A stretch of 64,000 nt of DNA from assembly GCA_013286595.1 (NCBI GenBank), contig JABDFI010000004.1:1-64000 (forward strand). The letters are read 5' to 3'. The number at the start of each line of letters is the position of its first letter. Positions within the stretch are counted from its first letter, which is position 1. This document shows, piece after piece, positions 48,253 through 58,067 of this stretch. The translations under genes were made by a program, and so were the position numbers. Below the pieces are notes generated by a model. The model was not told the origin of the DNA. It worked only from the letters and a program-made list of their open reading frames with translations, and ran no database searches. Source of the DNA: Chlamydiota bacterium. Its GTDB lineage: Bacteria; Chlamydiota; Chlamydiia; Chlamydiales; Rhabdochlamydiaceae.

Positions 48253-48302
48253 AGAATAGGAATTTCATTGAGAAGTTCTGAATCGTCCTTCCACATGCAG
48301 CC

Positions 48303-48328
48303 AGGTCAGATGACCTGGCTTTTTTTAT
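48303..48328 (+). terminator. terminator hairpin
   Basis: AGCCAGGTCAgaTGACCTGGCTttttttattt. Confidence 0.85.
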
Positions 48329-48336
48329 TTCTCCAT

Positions 48337-49095
48337 TCAATCGCTATGTTCTGACAGCTTTATATAATCTATGGCATGAAAAAATTCTTCAGGATTCATG
48401 GTCATTTTTTCAGGACCAAATTCCCGTTCAATATGTCCGTTTTGTAAGATCCATAATCTGTTGCCTAGATATTTTGCGATTAGAGGGTCATGGGTAATTA
48501 ACAGGATAGGAATTCGATGTTGGTGAGCATAGTTTTTGGCAAAGGAAAGTAGCGTCGTAGAAGAAGCAGGATCCAGAGCCGCTGTAGGTTCGTCTAAAAG
48601 AAGAATTTTAGGTGGCTTAAGGATAGCCATAATAAAAGCTACGATCTGTCTTTGCCCTCCTGATAATACAGCCATCGGCGCATCCAAGAGTTTTTCGAGA
48701 TTAAGATTCAAGGGCCTTAGCAAGTTTTCGACGATTTCCTCGGGAAATAACTTGATTCCTCTTCCTAAACCGGCTCTTCGGTTTTTTAAATGCACCATGG
48801 CCAAGTTTTCTCGCAAAGTGAGATTAGAACAAGACCCTAAATACGTATTTTGGTGTAACCTGCCGATGAGATGAGCTCTTTCTCTTTCATGCACATTTGT
48901 CATATCTAATGCATTGAGAACTACAGTTCCCTGATCGGGTCGAATTCTTCCTGTAATCGTTTCAAAAAGAGTGCTTTTCCCTGCCCCGTTTGGCCCCATG
49001 ATAATGATAAAGTCATCCTTCTGCACTTCGCAGGAAAAATTCTTAAACACTTCAAGAAGACCAAATTTCTTGGAAATATTTATTATTTTTAGCAT
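48337..49095 (-). CDS. ABC transporter ATP-binding protein (TrpZ-like)
   Basis: IIMGPNGAGKSTL, VLSGGQRQ, ILLLDEPTAALD. Confidence 0.95.
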   Translation of the reverse strand: MLKIINISKKFGLLEVFKNFSCEVQKDDFIIIMGPNGAGKSTLFETITGRIRPDQGTVVLNALDMTNVHERERAHLIGRLHQNTYLGSCSNLTLRENLAMVHLKNRRAGLGRGIKLFPEEIVENLLRPLNLNLEKLLDAPMAVLSGGQRQIVAFIMAILKPPKILLLDEPTAALDPASSTTLLSFAKNYAHQHRIPILLITHDPLIAKYLGNRLWILQNGHIEREFGPEKMTMNPEEFFHAIDYIKLSEHSD

Positions 49096-49946
49096 AGAAC
49101 CTTTTGTTTTTTAATATTTTTTAACTGGATAAGAAGAACAATTAGCACAGCCTTGATGAGATTATTCCATATAGGATCTAGCCCTAGCTCGATTGTAAGA
49201 GCAAAAATGGCTTGATAAAAGACGGCACCGATAATGAGAGCGATTCCAAAAACAGGCTTAATGATTTGTGCGAGAATGAGTCCTGTAAGACCAATGACTA
49301 GTGTTCCTATATTGCCCAAAATAGAAAAATAACCATTCAATTGAACAAAAAGTGATCCCCCAACAGCAATAAAACTATTGGCGATCATAAGACCTAGAAT
49401 TTTATACCAATCGATACTTTTCCCCAGATTCATAAGCATTTGAGGATTGCTACCTAGAGCTCTTAGAAGAAGACCCATTTCAGACCGCAAAACAAATTTA
49501 AGACTCCAAAACGCGATCCCTACGAGCAGAACAAGGATTAGGATCGAAGGGTAGTGAGATATGAAAATAGTGGATTTTTCATGGATAGAAAGATTAGATC
49601 CTGCTCCTTTTAGGCAAAGAGAAAATAGAGCTGTTGTTACGATAAGTCCACAAATGAGATTGTTCAGTTTCATTTTGGTATGCAGAAGCCCAGTAATGAG
49701 TCCTGCCAATGCTCCCCCGATCATGGATAGGGGGAGTGTTAACCAGGACGAGATCCCTATAGAAATGAGAGCACCGGACAGAGCACCGCCAAGTCCAAAA
49801 CTCCCCTCTGTTGTGAGATCGTCGAATTGAATCACTTGCGAAGAGATGTAAATTCCCATTACGACAAAGGAATAAATAAGCCCCTGTAATAAAATGGGAT
49901 AAAGGATATTTACCAATTCATGATTCATCACAAACCTCATTGCCAA
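49089..49946 (-). CDS. ABC transporter permease (TrpY-like)
   Basis: hydrophobic; DDLTTEGSFGLGGALSGALI typical of this permease class; overlaps neighbours. Confidence 0.9.
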   Translation of the reverse strand: MAMRFVMNHELVNILYPILLQGLIYSFVVMGIYISSQVIQFDDLTTEGSFGLGGALSGALISIGISSWLTLPLSMIGGALAGLITGLLHTKMKLNNLICGLIVTTALFSLCLKGAGSNLSIHEKSTIFISHYPSILILVLLVGIAFWSLKFVLRSEMGLLLRALGSNPQMLMNLGKSIDWYKILGLMIANSFIAVGGSLFVQLNGYFSILGNIGTLVIGLTGLILAQIIKPVFGIALIIGAVFYQAIFALTIELGLDPIWNNLIKAVLIVLLIQLKNIKKQKVLC

Positions 49947-50901
49947 CGAGTTGGCTCTTTTTAGCCAGCTTTTCTGAAACTGAGATTTGTAGAGCTTCTA
50001 CAATTTTCTGATTAACGACCGTTTTTGTGTTCAATGGATCGTTAATTCCTACGCTTTCTGGACTTTCTCCTTCTATGAGTACTTTGTAGACAAGAAGAGC
50101 TGTTTCTTTGCCCAACTCCCCGTAATCTGCTCCTTTAGCAGCGAGGGCTCCCTTTGTTACTGAAGGGATGTCACTGACAATTAAAGGACATTCATTTTTT
50201 AGAGCTTGGTTCGCAACAAGAGGCATGGCCCCAACGAGTAGGTTATCAGCAGGAATCAAAATGACGTCACCTTTGCGTGAAGCGGCATTGACAGCCATTG
50301 CTATTTCACTCTCCAGGTTGACTCCCAATAAAGTGGACTCAATCCCCTGCTTTTCAAGAGAAACCCTCATTTTTTTTACCATTGCTACCGAATTATTCTC
50401 ACCAGGGTTGTAAAGAATTGTAGCCCTGCGTGCATGGGGAATTAACTCCTTAATTAAGCTGGATTGAGCATCCGTATCTATTCGATCGGTTGTCCCGCAG
50501 ACATTCGTGTTTTGGGTCAGTCCTAAAGATTCTGGATCACTGACTGCTGCAATAAAAATAGGCTTTCTCTTTTCCATTCTTGTTATTGCTTGCACAGCAG
50601 GAGTCGCAATAGCAAAAATAGCGTCAATTTTTTTATGTGCATGAAAATTTGCAGCGATACTCTGTATTTGGGAAAGAATACCCTCTCCATTTTGAACGAC
50701 GAAATCAATTTCGTTATTAGACAATCTTTCGAGCTCAGTGATGAAACCTTGTCTTACTTGATCTAAAGCCGGATGACTCGCTGTTTGAATAATCCCAACC
50801 GTGATTTTTTCAACATTTTTTTCGGGAGAGATTTTTTTATACAAAAAGACGCCTAATACAACGATTAGACAGACTAGGATAGTAACATTTTTTGGAGACA
50901 T
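49918..50901 (-). CDS. ABC transporter substrate-binding protein (ABC_sub_bind/TrpX-like)
   Basis: ITVGIIQTASHPALDQVRQGFITEL, IFAIATPAVQAI, FIAAVSDPESLGL, LIPADNLLVGAMP. Confidence 0.92.
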   Translation of the reverse strand: MSPKNVTILVCLIVVLGVFLYKKISPEKNVEKITVGIIQTASHPALDQVRQGFITELERLSNNEIDFVVQNGEGILSQIQSIAANFHAHKKIDAIFAIATPAVQAITRMEKRKPIFIAAVSDPESLGLTQNTNVCGTTDRIDTDAQSSLIKELIPHARRATILYNPGENNSVAMVKKMRVSLEKQGIESTLLGVNLESEIAMAVNAASRKGDVILIPADNLLVGAMPLVANQALKNECPLIVSDIPSVTKGALAAKGADYGELGKETALLVYKVLIEGESPESVGINDPLNTKTVVNQKIVEALQISVSEKLAKKSQLVGNEVCDES

Positions 50902-50908
50902 TTGTTTT

Positions 50909-50993
50909 CCTCTTATGGTTAAAAAAACCCTAGCCCTGGTAGCTGGGGCAAGTATCCATAAGAGGATCCACCCCGGCTTGGAGAGCCGGGGTG
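50909..50993 (-). promoter_or_regulatory. structured 5' leader of the TrpX-like ABC operon (candidate cis-regulatory RNA)
   Basis: minus strand: CACCCCGGCT-ctcca-AGCCGGGGTG, then CCTCTTATGG...GCCCCAGC..GCTAGGGTTTTTTT...CCATAAGAGG-aaaacaaATG. Confidence 0.6.
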
Positions 50994-51236
50994 CTGACTG
51001 GCAACAATTTTACCTTATCAATCCCCGCTCTCTCTATTAAAAGAGTAGAAAAATTGAGTGGCAAAAAAAGACATGTGAGAACCCTTTACTCGGCAAATTA
51101 AAATACTACCTGGTACATTTGCTAACTTCATATAGGGAAACATCTCATTTCTTTTACCCAAATTTATACCCATGGTTCTTTTAAAGTCGACAAATTATTA
51201 ACGAAGCACAGGTCAATATGCAAAGAGAAGAATATA

Positions 51237-51285
51237 GAGGGAATTACAAAACTGACCCGAAAAGCCATCCTTTTCGCGTCAGCTT
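51237..51285. repeat. one-ended GAGGGAATTACAAAACT family A-like relic with hairpin
   Basis: GAGGGAATTACAAAACTGACCCGAAAAGccatcCTTTTCGCGTCAG; no matching right tip seen. Confidence 0.5.
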
Positions 51286-51387
51286 TTTAATTTTATATAA
51301 ATTTTTTAATTCACGAGAAGCATCTTTACATAATCTTAGCAAAAGCATATCCTCTCTTATGTCTAAACTTTAACAGGAGGTAGTTTT

Positions 51388-51663
51388 ATGAAAATTAACT
51401 TGAATCAAAGCATGTACGTTTTATGCGCATTATTCACTTGCTTAGCTTCTGGATCAATTTTTGCAAAGGACAAAACTGTTGGTGAAAAAGTAGATCAAGG
51501 GGTTAACAAGGTTGAAAAGACAGCCAAAGCTGCGAAAGATAAGACCAAAAAAGCAGCTAAAAACACCAAAGACAAGACTAAAGAAATAGCTAAAGAGGCT
51601 GAAGGCAAAGCTAAAAAAGCAAAAGATAAAGCCAAAGAAAAAGCTCACGAAGCTATCGATTAA
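51388..51663 (+). CDS. small exported Lys/Ala-rich repeat protein (LEA-like)
   Basis: signal peptide then KAAKDKTKKAAKNTKDKTKEIAKEAEGKAKKAKDKAKEKAHEA. Confidence 0.8.
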   Translation: MKINLNQSMYVLCALFTCLASGSIFAKDKTVGEKVDQGVNKVEKTAKAAKDKTKKAAKNTKDKTKEIAKEAEGKAKKAKDKAKEKAHEAID

Positions 51664-51730
51664 AAACATGGTAGAAAAGAAGGTAGTGGTTGTTTTTCAG
51701 TTAGTCTGAATGCTCTACTACGTCTAAGAA

Positions 51731-51766
51731 CTAGAGCTTTCAGGTTCTCCTGAAAGCTCTTTTTGC
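51731..51766 (+). terminator. terminator hairpin
   Basis: AGAGCTTTCAGGttctCCTGAAAGCTCTttttgc. Confidence 0.85.
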
Positions 51767-51873
51767 ATTAAGGTCTCAATCCAGCGATACGTTGATTAGA
51801 AAGCGATTCCCCCAAAAAAAAGAGAAACGCCCCCTTCTGCCAAGTGACAGAAAGGGGATGATTATTGTGAAAA

Positions 51874-54303
51874 CTATTGTGGGAGGACTACAATGCCGTC
51901 GACTTTAGCATTTTGCACAACACTAATAAATTCTATCTTAATATTGTTATTTGAGACCTGTCCTGGAAAACTAAGTTCTAAAGGCTTCGCAAATCCAACT
52001 TCTTTAAATATATCAAGATTTGAAATAACCTTTACCCCGTTGATATTCACATTGAATACACGTTCTCCTACAGACGAAAAAAAGATTTCTGCAAACTTTA
52101 AAAGAACATACTTAGATCCATTCGAAACAGGTATGTTATATGTAAAATTGCCATATCGCTCCGTTGTATAAACTCCAAAACAAGCTGACAAATTAGGATT
52201 CGTATAGGTTTGACCACCTGAATAATACTGATCACCTTGCCAAGCTACGCCATTACACGAATCTGTAAACGCAGGACCACCAGCATTTATATAATAGCTG
52301 CTTGCGTTCACTGTTATAGTCACAACACTTTGAGCAGAATTGCCTGCAGTATTATACGCAATGGCTTTAAGCGTATGTTGGCCATTTGATAACTTAGTTG
52401 TATCAAGTGTAGCCATATAAGGCGCAGCTGTATCTGATACTATCAATGTAGAATCTACATAAAAATCTACATGTGCAATCATTGTTACCGGATCTGAAGC
52501 ATTAGCTGTGATAGTAATGGTACCAGTCACTGTCGCGCCATTTGCGGGCGCAGTAATGCTCACTGTTGGCATGTCGGTTGAAGTCTTTGTTAAACTAGCA
52601 AATAAATTGGCCCCATTAAAACTACCCCATCCGGAAGCATTATCATAACCTGGACCAGCTTGATAATAAAAATTGTTACCTGTTGTAATATCATGAAAAT
52701 CCATTGCATACTGCGAGGATGCAGTCCCAATAGCATAAAGTATGGGATTCGCAAACCCCACTGTCGGCATTTGAGTTGCCTGGCGCTGCTGATTCACAAG
52801 AGCAGTAAAGGCTCCCCAGAGAGGAGTTGCGCAACTTGTACCGCCAAATATGGACCACTGCCCATCGTAATAAATGGAATAACCACTCACATCTGCATTC
52901 AGCGAAACATCAGGCACGTTTCGGTTGGTTTTGGAATGTACGGTAGAGACATTTGTTTGCCAGGAAGGGATTGGCCATACCCCGCTGACACCCCCTCCGC
53001 TGGCCTGGCCAGGGCCGTTGTTCCAAACCACTTCACTCTCCCAAGCGCCAGTATTTGCATTCACGGTAAGGCTAGTCCCTCCAACTCCCACCACATAAGG
53101 CTGAGCAGCTGGATCATCCACAACAAGAGCCGTACCGCCATCAGCATAGGCGCCTCTATCACCAGCACCAGCATAAACAGACTGCCCTTGAGCCGCCATC
53201 TGCTGGAAAATTGCATTCTCTGCTTGGAGCGTACCTGACTCATCTTCTCCTAATACCCAGCAGATACTCATTTGTTTGGCTATGTTGTCTGACGCAATGC
53301 GATTATATATATCAAGAACACCTTGACCAGAAGGAGGGCCTTCGTACACGTAAATATGACTCTGTGGAGCCAACGCCAGAGCAAGCTCAATGTCAAGAGT
53401 TACTTCAGGATCGATGCCGCGACCTGAACCACCATCCACTAAGATATTTGTTAAATTAGGAGCTGGTAGACCAAAATGGCTTGCATATGCAGTGATATCA
53501 CTTGCTAGGTATGACCCAAGCTCAAACAGAGCAATCGTTTGACCAGAACCATTTGCTGATACGCCATTAAGATTATAAGCTGTCTTGATATCACTGGGAG
53601 CGAGACCTCCTCCTGGACCAGAAGGAAATGATGAAGATGTTGAAGCATTTAACGTTTCTTTACTTATCTCCTGACGCCGGTTGTGAGTACGCCAAACAGC
53701 AGAATTATCTAGACCCACGATCCCGTTGATAATGGAAGCGATAGCATCAGGAACTTGAGGCTCATTATCAGGAGCATAAAATTTTCGGCCTGTATTTTTT
53801 TGCTGGTACATATTGAGCTTGATCTCAAAAGCGGCTTCAATAGATTGTGCAGAACCGCTCACATTCAACAGTATGCGATTAGGATGTGTACCGACAACAG
53901 TCAAGCCTAATTCTTTAGCATAAGCAATGACTGTATCATAATCTTCCTGAGTTGGAGCAAAATTCTCGATAAATTCTCCAGAGGTCAAATACTTGCCATA
54001 ATGCTCTTGATCAGCGGGATCACTGATCTGTAGGATAAGCTGCTCCAACGCTTTTTGGTTGCGCAATGGCAATACAAAAGTAATCGGAACAGTCGTATTG
54101 TCATCAAGATGTTCCATAAAAACAGCTTCGGATACTGCCTTGCTTGGAATATGTCCTGAAAGTCTTTTAGTAGATTGGGTAGAAGTTGATGCGACACCTA
54201 TATTTAGCGTGAGCATCAGCATCAATACTATCAGATATCTTAGATAAGTATGTTTCATGCCAGGCCTCCTTTGCCTAAAAAAATGGACTAAACAAAAGTT
54301 CAA
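51874..54303 (-). CDS. sedolisin (S53) serine-carboxyl protease with pro-domain, Ig-like and malectin-like C-terminal domains
   Basis: pro-kumamolisin-like N-terminus, DPEVTLDIELALALAP, FGGTSCATPLWGAF; INAGGPAFTDSCNGVAW...ERVFNVNINGVKV. Confidence 0.9.
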   Translation of the reverse strand: MNFCLVHFFRQRRPGMKHTYLRYLIVLMLMLTLNIGVASTSTQSTKRLSGHIPSKAVSEAVFMEHLDDNTTVPITFVLPLRNQKALEQLILQISDPADQEHYGKYLTSGEFIENFAPTQEDYDTVIAYAKELGLTVVGTHPNRILLNVSGSAQSIEAAFEIKLNMYQQKNTGRKFYAPDNEPQVPDAIASIINGIVGLDNSAVWRTHNRRQEISKETLNASTSSSFPSGPGGGLAPSDIKTAYNLNGVSANGSGQTIALFELGSYLASDITAYASHFGLPAPNLTNILVDGGSGRGIDPEVTLDIELALALAPQSHIYVYEGPPSGQGVLDIYNRIASDNIAKQMSICWVLGEDESGTLQAENAIFQQMAAQGQSVYAGAGDRGAYADGGTALVVDDPAAQPYVVGVGGTSLTVNANTGAWESEVVWNNGPGQASGGGVSGVWPIPSWQTNVSTVHSKTNRNVPDVSLNADVSGYSIYYDGQWSIFGGTSCATPLWGAFTALVNQQRQATQMPTVGFANPILYAIGTASSQYAMDFHDITTGNNFYYQAGPGYDNASGWGSFNGANLFASLTKTSTDMPTVSITAPANGATVTGTITITANASDPVTMIAHVDFYVDSTLIVSDTAAPYMATLDTTKLSNGQHTLKAIAYNTAGNSAQSVVTITVNASSYYINAGGPAFTDSCNGVAWQGDQYYSGGQTYTNPNLSACFGVYTTERYGNFTYNIPVSNGSKYVLLKFAEIFFSSVGERVFNVNINGVKVISNLDIFKEVGFAKPLELSFPGQVSNNNIKIEFISVVQNAKVDGIVVLPQ

Positions 54304-54423
54304 GGCTAACTCGAAAAAAAAATATTTGCAAAATATTTTTTGAATCTTAATAGAACCAAACGTCAGGGAGCAAATGGGCTAGGCAATCGGGCTAAAAATT
54401 GTACAAAGTCGAGTTAATAAGCC

Positions 54424-55485
54424 TTAGAAATCTAAACTGGCTCGAAGTGTCAATCCATGCATCATGAGATCGCCACCGGCTGGAGTATTAACAAATAAAA
54501 GCTGGGTTATAGAATTGTCAGATCTCATCTGATTCCACCAATATTGCACTTCATACGCAGCTCCAAAGCAGAACCAATGTGTCTGACGGAAGCAAGTGCG
54601 CCAATCGCCACCTAGTAAGATTTGGACTGTTGGGCTCAAATGTTTCCCTGAATTTTCGAGAGTCACAATCGCAGGACCTTGTCCTGGAACACCATTATTG
54701 GAAGTGTCTGATAAAAAAGTTTTGGTTTTAAGATCAAAATTTCCATAGAGGAGAGCCCCGCTAAGTATGCTGAATATTCCTAAGTGAGATCCAAAACCAT
54801 AGTGCAAATCGACTCCAACACGCGGACCGATTCCATTAAAATCATTCTGTCTATTGACAGACCCTTGGACGATTTCATCAGTTGGCTGCCCAACCAAGAC
54901 ACTATTCGATTTCATCTTCTGCAGCTGGTTAATCCATCCCCCTTTTAACCCTATATTGGGACGGAGCTTAAAGTGTCGACCTATTGGATATTTGCAGCCC
55001 ATTACCAGGTCTAGCATATCATAGTTTGCGTGCCAATGACTAACTAGAGAACCTGCTTTAGGAACGTCCGCATCTGTTTGATCGAAAAAAGGAATGACTA
55101 TGAGCTCTTTTGTACCAGAGGCTGAATAGTGTGTTGTTGTACTCGGATGAATTCTAGTCCAAGCCAAGTTAACGTCATATTTCTCATAATTGAAATTATA
55201 TCCAAGTGCAACTCTAAATCCAGAAGTGTATTCGAATTTCTGGTTTTCGAGTTTGAGGTCATTTTTATTTGTCCCTTCTACAATTCTTTGATCGATCAAA
55301 ATAACAGGAGACAACCCGTCCTCTTGAATTTTCCAGTATAGATATTCAATACAGAGCGACGGACCTGCTTGTGAACATTGAGCTATTGTTGTCTGAGGTT
55401 GCTGTGATTCTTCCTGTGCATCGGCTCGAAGTGTTGTATAGTTCATGATAAAAATTGACGCTATAGAGATTGCTAATCCTTTCAT
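54424..55485 (-). CDS. Lpg1974/MOMP-like outer-membrane beta-barrel protein
   Basis: LCIEYLYWKIQEDGL, GFRVALGYNFNYEKYDVNLAWTR, C-terminal LRASLDF. Confidence 0.8.
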   Translation of the reverse strand: MKGLAISIASIFIMNYTTLRADAQEESQQPQTTIAQCSQAGPSLCIEYLYWKIQEDGLSPVILIDQRIVEGTNKNDLKLENQKFEYTSGFRVALGYNFNYEKYDVNLAWTRIHPSTTTHYSASGTKELIVIPFFDQTDADVPKAGSLVSHWHANYDMLDLVMGCKYPIGRHFKLRPNIGLKGGWINQLQKMKSNSVLVGQPTDEIVQGSVNRQNDFNGIGPRVGVDLHYGFGSHLGIFSILSGALLYGNFDLKTKTFLSDTSNNGVPGQGPAIVTLENSGKHLSPTVQILLGGDWRTCFRQTHWFCFGAAYEVQYWWNQMRSDNSITQLLFVNTPAGGDLMMHGLTLRASLDF

Positions 55486-55559
55486 TTCCTTTCTTCCATT
55501 TTTTGTTTGAAATTATTTTATTAGGTAATTGATGTCAATGTAAGTGGAAACTCCTGTGT

Positions 55560-56579
55560 TTACTTTCCGGTTACAAGAACAACACGGAAACGCGCTTTGC
55601 CGCTCATCATGAGCTCATAAGCTTCCGGAGCTTTTTCTAAAGGAAAGGTTTGACTCATGGAACGTACTCCTGAGAGAAGAGAAAACGCGAGTGTATCTTG
55701 GCAGTCGATGGATGTTCCGCAAGGCCAACCACTGATGCTGCGACGCCCCAAGATCAAGAGAGTGGTTGAAACAGACAAAGGTTCCGGCGAGACCCCTACA
55801 ATTAGCAATTTCCCATCGATAGAAAGTCCTTCAACTGCCGCAGATATAGTGGGTGTGTGGGTCACTGTTGAGAGGATGAGTTTTGCACCGCCAAATTTTT
55901 GGAGCTCATCGCTTACTTTCTGTGCATCGCTATCGATGAAAAAATGTGCTCCCAACTTTTGGGCAAGCGCCTGCTTGTCTTTACCTCTTGCAATCGCAAT
56001 GGTACGAAATCCCATTTTGGCTGCGTACTGAACAGCAAGATGTCCCAAACCACCGATGCCTAAAATTGCAACGGTGTCTCCAGCTACAGCCCCACTATTT
56101 CTCAGAGCATTGAATGTAGTAGTTCCCGCACACATTAGAGGACCGACTTCGATCGGCGAAAGGGAGTCGGGGATGAGAGCTAATGCTTCACTTGGAACAA
56201 CGAGATATTCTGCATAACCACCATCATAGGTGAGGCCACAGATTTGCGGATTGGAGCAAGTCATAAAATCACCCCTTCTGCATGAATTGCATACCATACA
56301 GTGACCGCCATACCAGCCAATACCCACACGTTGGCCAACTTGCCAATTGTGCACCTCATCGCCTAAAGAGTCGATTACTCCCGCAACTTCGTGGCCCGGC
56401 ACTCGGGGATATTGAATGCCTGGAAAACTTCCTTCTTTAACAAAGACATCACTGTGACAAACCCCGCAGGCTTGTACTTTCACGCGAACTTGCCCCCTTT
56501 GAGGAGTGGGCACCTCTTTTTCCACAAGTTCAAGCGGTTCGTTTGGCCCTGCAACCTGTATAGCACGCATTTTCACCAT
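55560..56579 (-). CDS. zinc-dependent alcohol dehydrogenase
   Basis: CGVCHSDVFVKEG, GHEVAGVIDSLG, CNSCRRGDFMTC, GIGGLGHLAVQYA. Confidence 0.95.
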   Translation of the reverse strand: MVKMRAIQVAGPNEPLELVEKEVPTPQRGQVRVKVQACGVCHSDVFVKEGSFPGIQYPRVPGHEVAGVIDSLGDEVHNWQVGQRVGIGWYGGHCMVCNSCRRGDFMTCSNPQICGLTYDGGYAEYLVVPSEALALIPDSLSPIEVGPLMCAGTTTFNALRNSGAVAGDTVAILGIGGLGHLAVQYAAKMGFRTIAIARGKDKQALAQKLGAHFFIDSDAQKVSDELQKFGGAKLILSTVTHTPTISAAVEGLSIDGKLLIVGVSPEPLSVSTTLLILGRRSISGWPCGTSIDCQDTLAFSLLSGVRSMSQTFPLEKAPEAYELMMSGKARFRVVLVTGK

Positions 56580-56695
56580 CTTTCGCCTCCCCTTAAAAAA
56601 GAAATATATACCAGAGGCCTCTGACTCAACAAAACTAAAAAATAGAATTATTCGACAAAATACCTATGGTTTTTATGTTTGCAATTTTCTAAAAT

Positions 56696-58021
56696 TTGCG
56701 CATGATAACTGCTTCTTTCATACAAAATTTAGTAAAAAAACGGGCTATTCTGCAATTATTTCTTTGTAGTTATTTTTCTTGCATGGCACTCGGATGGCTC
56801 ATTTTACAACTTCCTTTCTGTCAAAAAGGTTTTGTGTCAGGAATAGATGTATTTTTTACAGCTGCTTCGGCAGTTTCTACTACAGGTTTAACCACGATTG
56901 ACATAGGAAAAACATTTTCCTTTCCCGGACAACTGGTACTTTTACTCCTCATCCAGTTAGGTGGTATCGGCTACATGATATTCAGCTCTTTTCTCATTTT
57001 GAGTCTTAGAAAAAAAACATCTAAATTACGCATAGAACCTACCTTTTCACTTTCAAATGTCCCTTCCATTACAGAACTAGCTAAACAGATTGTAACCTAT
57101 ACGGCTATCTGTGAAATAAGTGGATTGATACTATTGTTTTTTTACTTTAAGAATGAAGGAATAGATAATGCTCTTTGGAATGCACTTTTCCATAGTGTTT
57201 CTTCTTTTTGTACAGCAGGCTTTAGTCTTTTTTCATCTAATTTGGAAGGATATAAAAATCACCTTGGAATTAATACAATTATCTCTTTTTTCAGCCTATT
57301 GGGAGCTTTCGGCTTTTTCCTGTGGATGGATTGTTTCAAAAGGATAATGAATCGAAAAGCGCTTATGGGTTTGGCTACTCGGCTTACGCAACCCCTTGCT
57401 ACTGTAACGATCATAATTGGAAGCTTTCTGTTTTTATTGATGACAACTTACCCAACAGAAAGCTCCAAATTACAAAAATTAATCATATCATTTTTTCAGG
57501 TAATATCTACGATAACAACCACCGGGTTTAATACAGTAGATATCAAAGCATTGCCACTAGTTATTCATCTTTTGATCATTATTTTAATGCTTCTCGGCGT
57601 CTCCTTGACTGGAAATGGTAAGGATATGAGAGGCACTTCATTTACTACTTTGCTAAAGCTTATGGCGGATACACTTAGGAATAAGGGAACAAACTCCTTA
57701 TGGGGTCGAAAAATTCTCTTCAAAAGAATGCAAATTTCTTTTTTCTCGTTTGCCTGTTATTGCCTTGTTTTGTTGGCAGCTGCCCTGCTTTTCAGCCTAA
57801 TTGAGAAACAACCCTTCCTCCCTCTTTTTTTTGAAACGACCTCTGCTTTATGTACAGTAGGACTGAGTATGGGAATTACCTCTGAGTTATCAGTCTTTGG
57901 GAAAAGCCTAATTGCTCTTCTTATGTTAACAGGCAGAATTGGCATTCTTATCATTGGTTTTGCTCTCTCAACCAAGGCGATGTCTTGGAATAGGAAAAGC
58001 AATCGAGAACTGGTTTTTTGA
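56696..58021 (+). CDS. TrkH/KtrB-type potassium uptake protein
   Basis: FFTAASAVSTTGLTTID, SSFCTAGFSLFSSN, STITTTGFNTVD, SALCTVGLSMG (four P-loop repeats). Confidence 0.9.
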   Translation: MRMITASFIQNLVKKRAILQLFLCSYFSCMALGWLILQLPFCQKGFVSGIDVFFTAASAVSTTGLTTIDIGKTFSFPGQLVLLLLIQLGGIGYMIFSSFLILSLRKKTSKLRIEPTFSLSNVPSITELAKQIVTYTAICEISGLILLFFYFKNEGIDNALWNALFHSVSSFCTAGFSLFSSNLEGYKNHLGINTIISFFSLLGAFGFFLWMDCFKRIMNRKALMGLATRLTQPLATVTIIIGSFLFLLMTTYPTESSKLQKLIISFFQVISTITTTGFNTVDIKALPLVIHLLIIILMLLGVSLTGNGKDMRGTSFTTLLKLMADTLRNKGTNSLWGRKILFKRMQISFFSFACYCLVLLAAALLFSLIEKQPFLPLFFETTSALCTVGLSMGITSELSVFGKSLIALLMLTGRIGILIIGFALSTKAMSWNRKSNRELVF

Positions 58022-58067
58022 ATTGATGATGCATCCATTGAAATCGACCAGATTTTGCGGTTTTTCT

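Noticed and set aside
50902-51010. T-box riboswitch before the TrpX-like operon
   Set aside because: GGGTGGATCC is near the T-box consensus but no stem I/specifier loop or standard antiterminator is evident; kept only as an unclassified structured leader.
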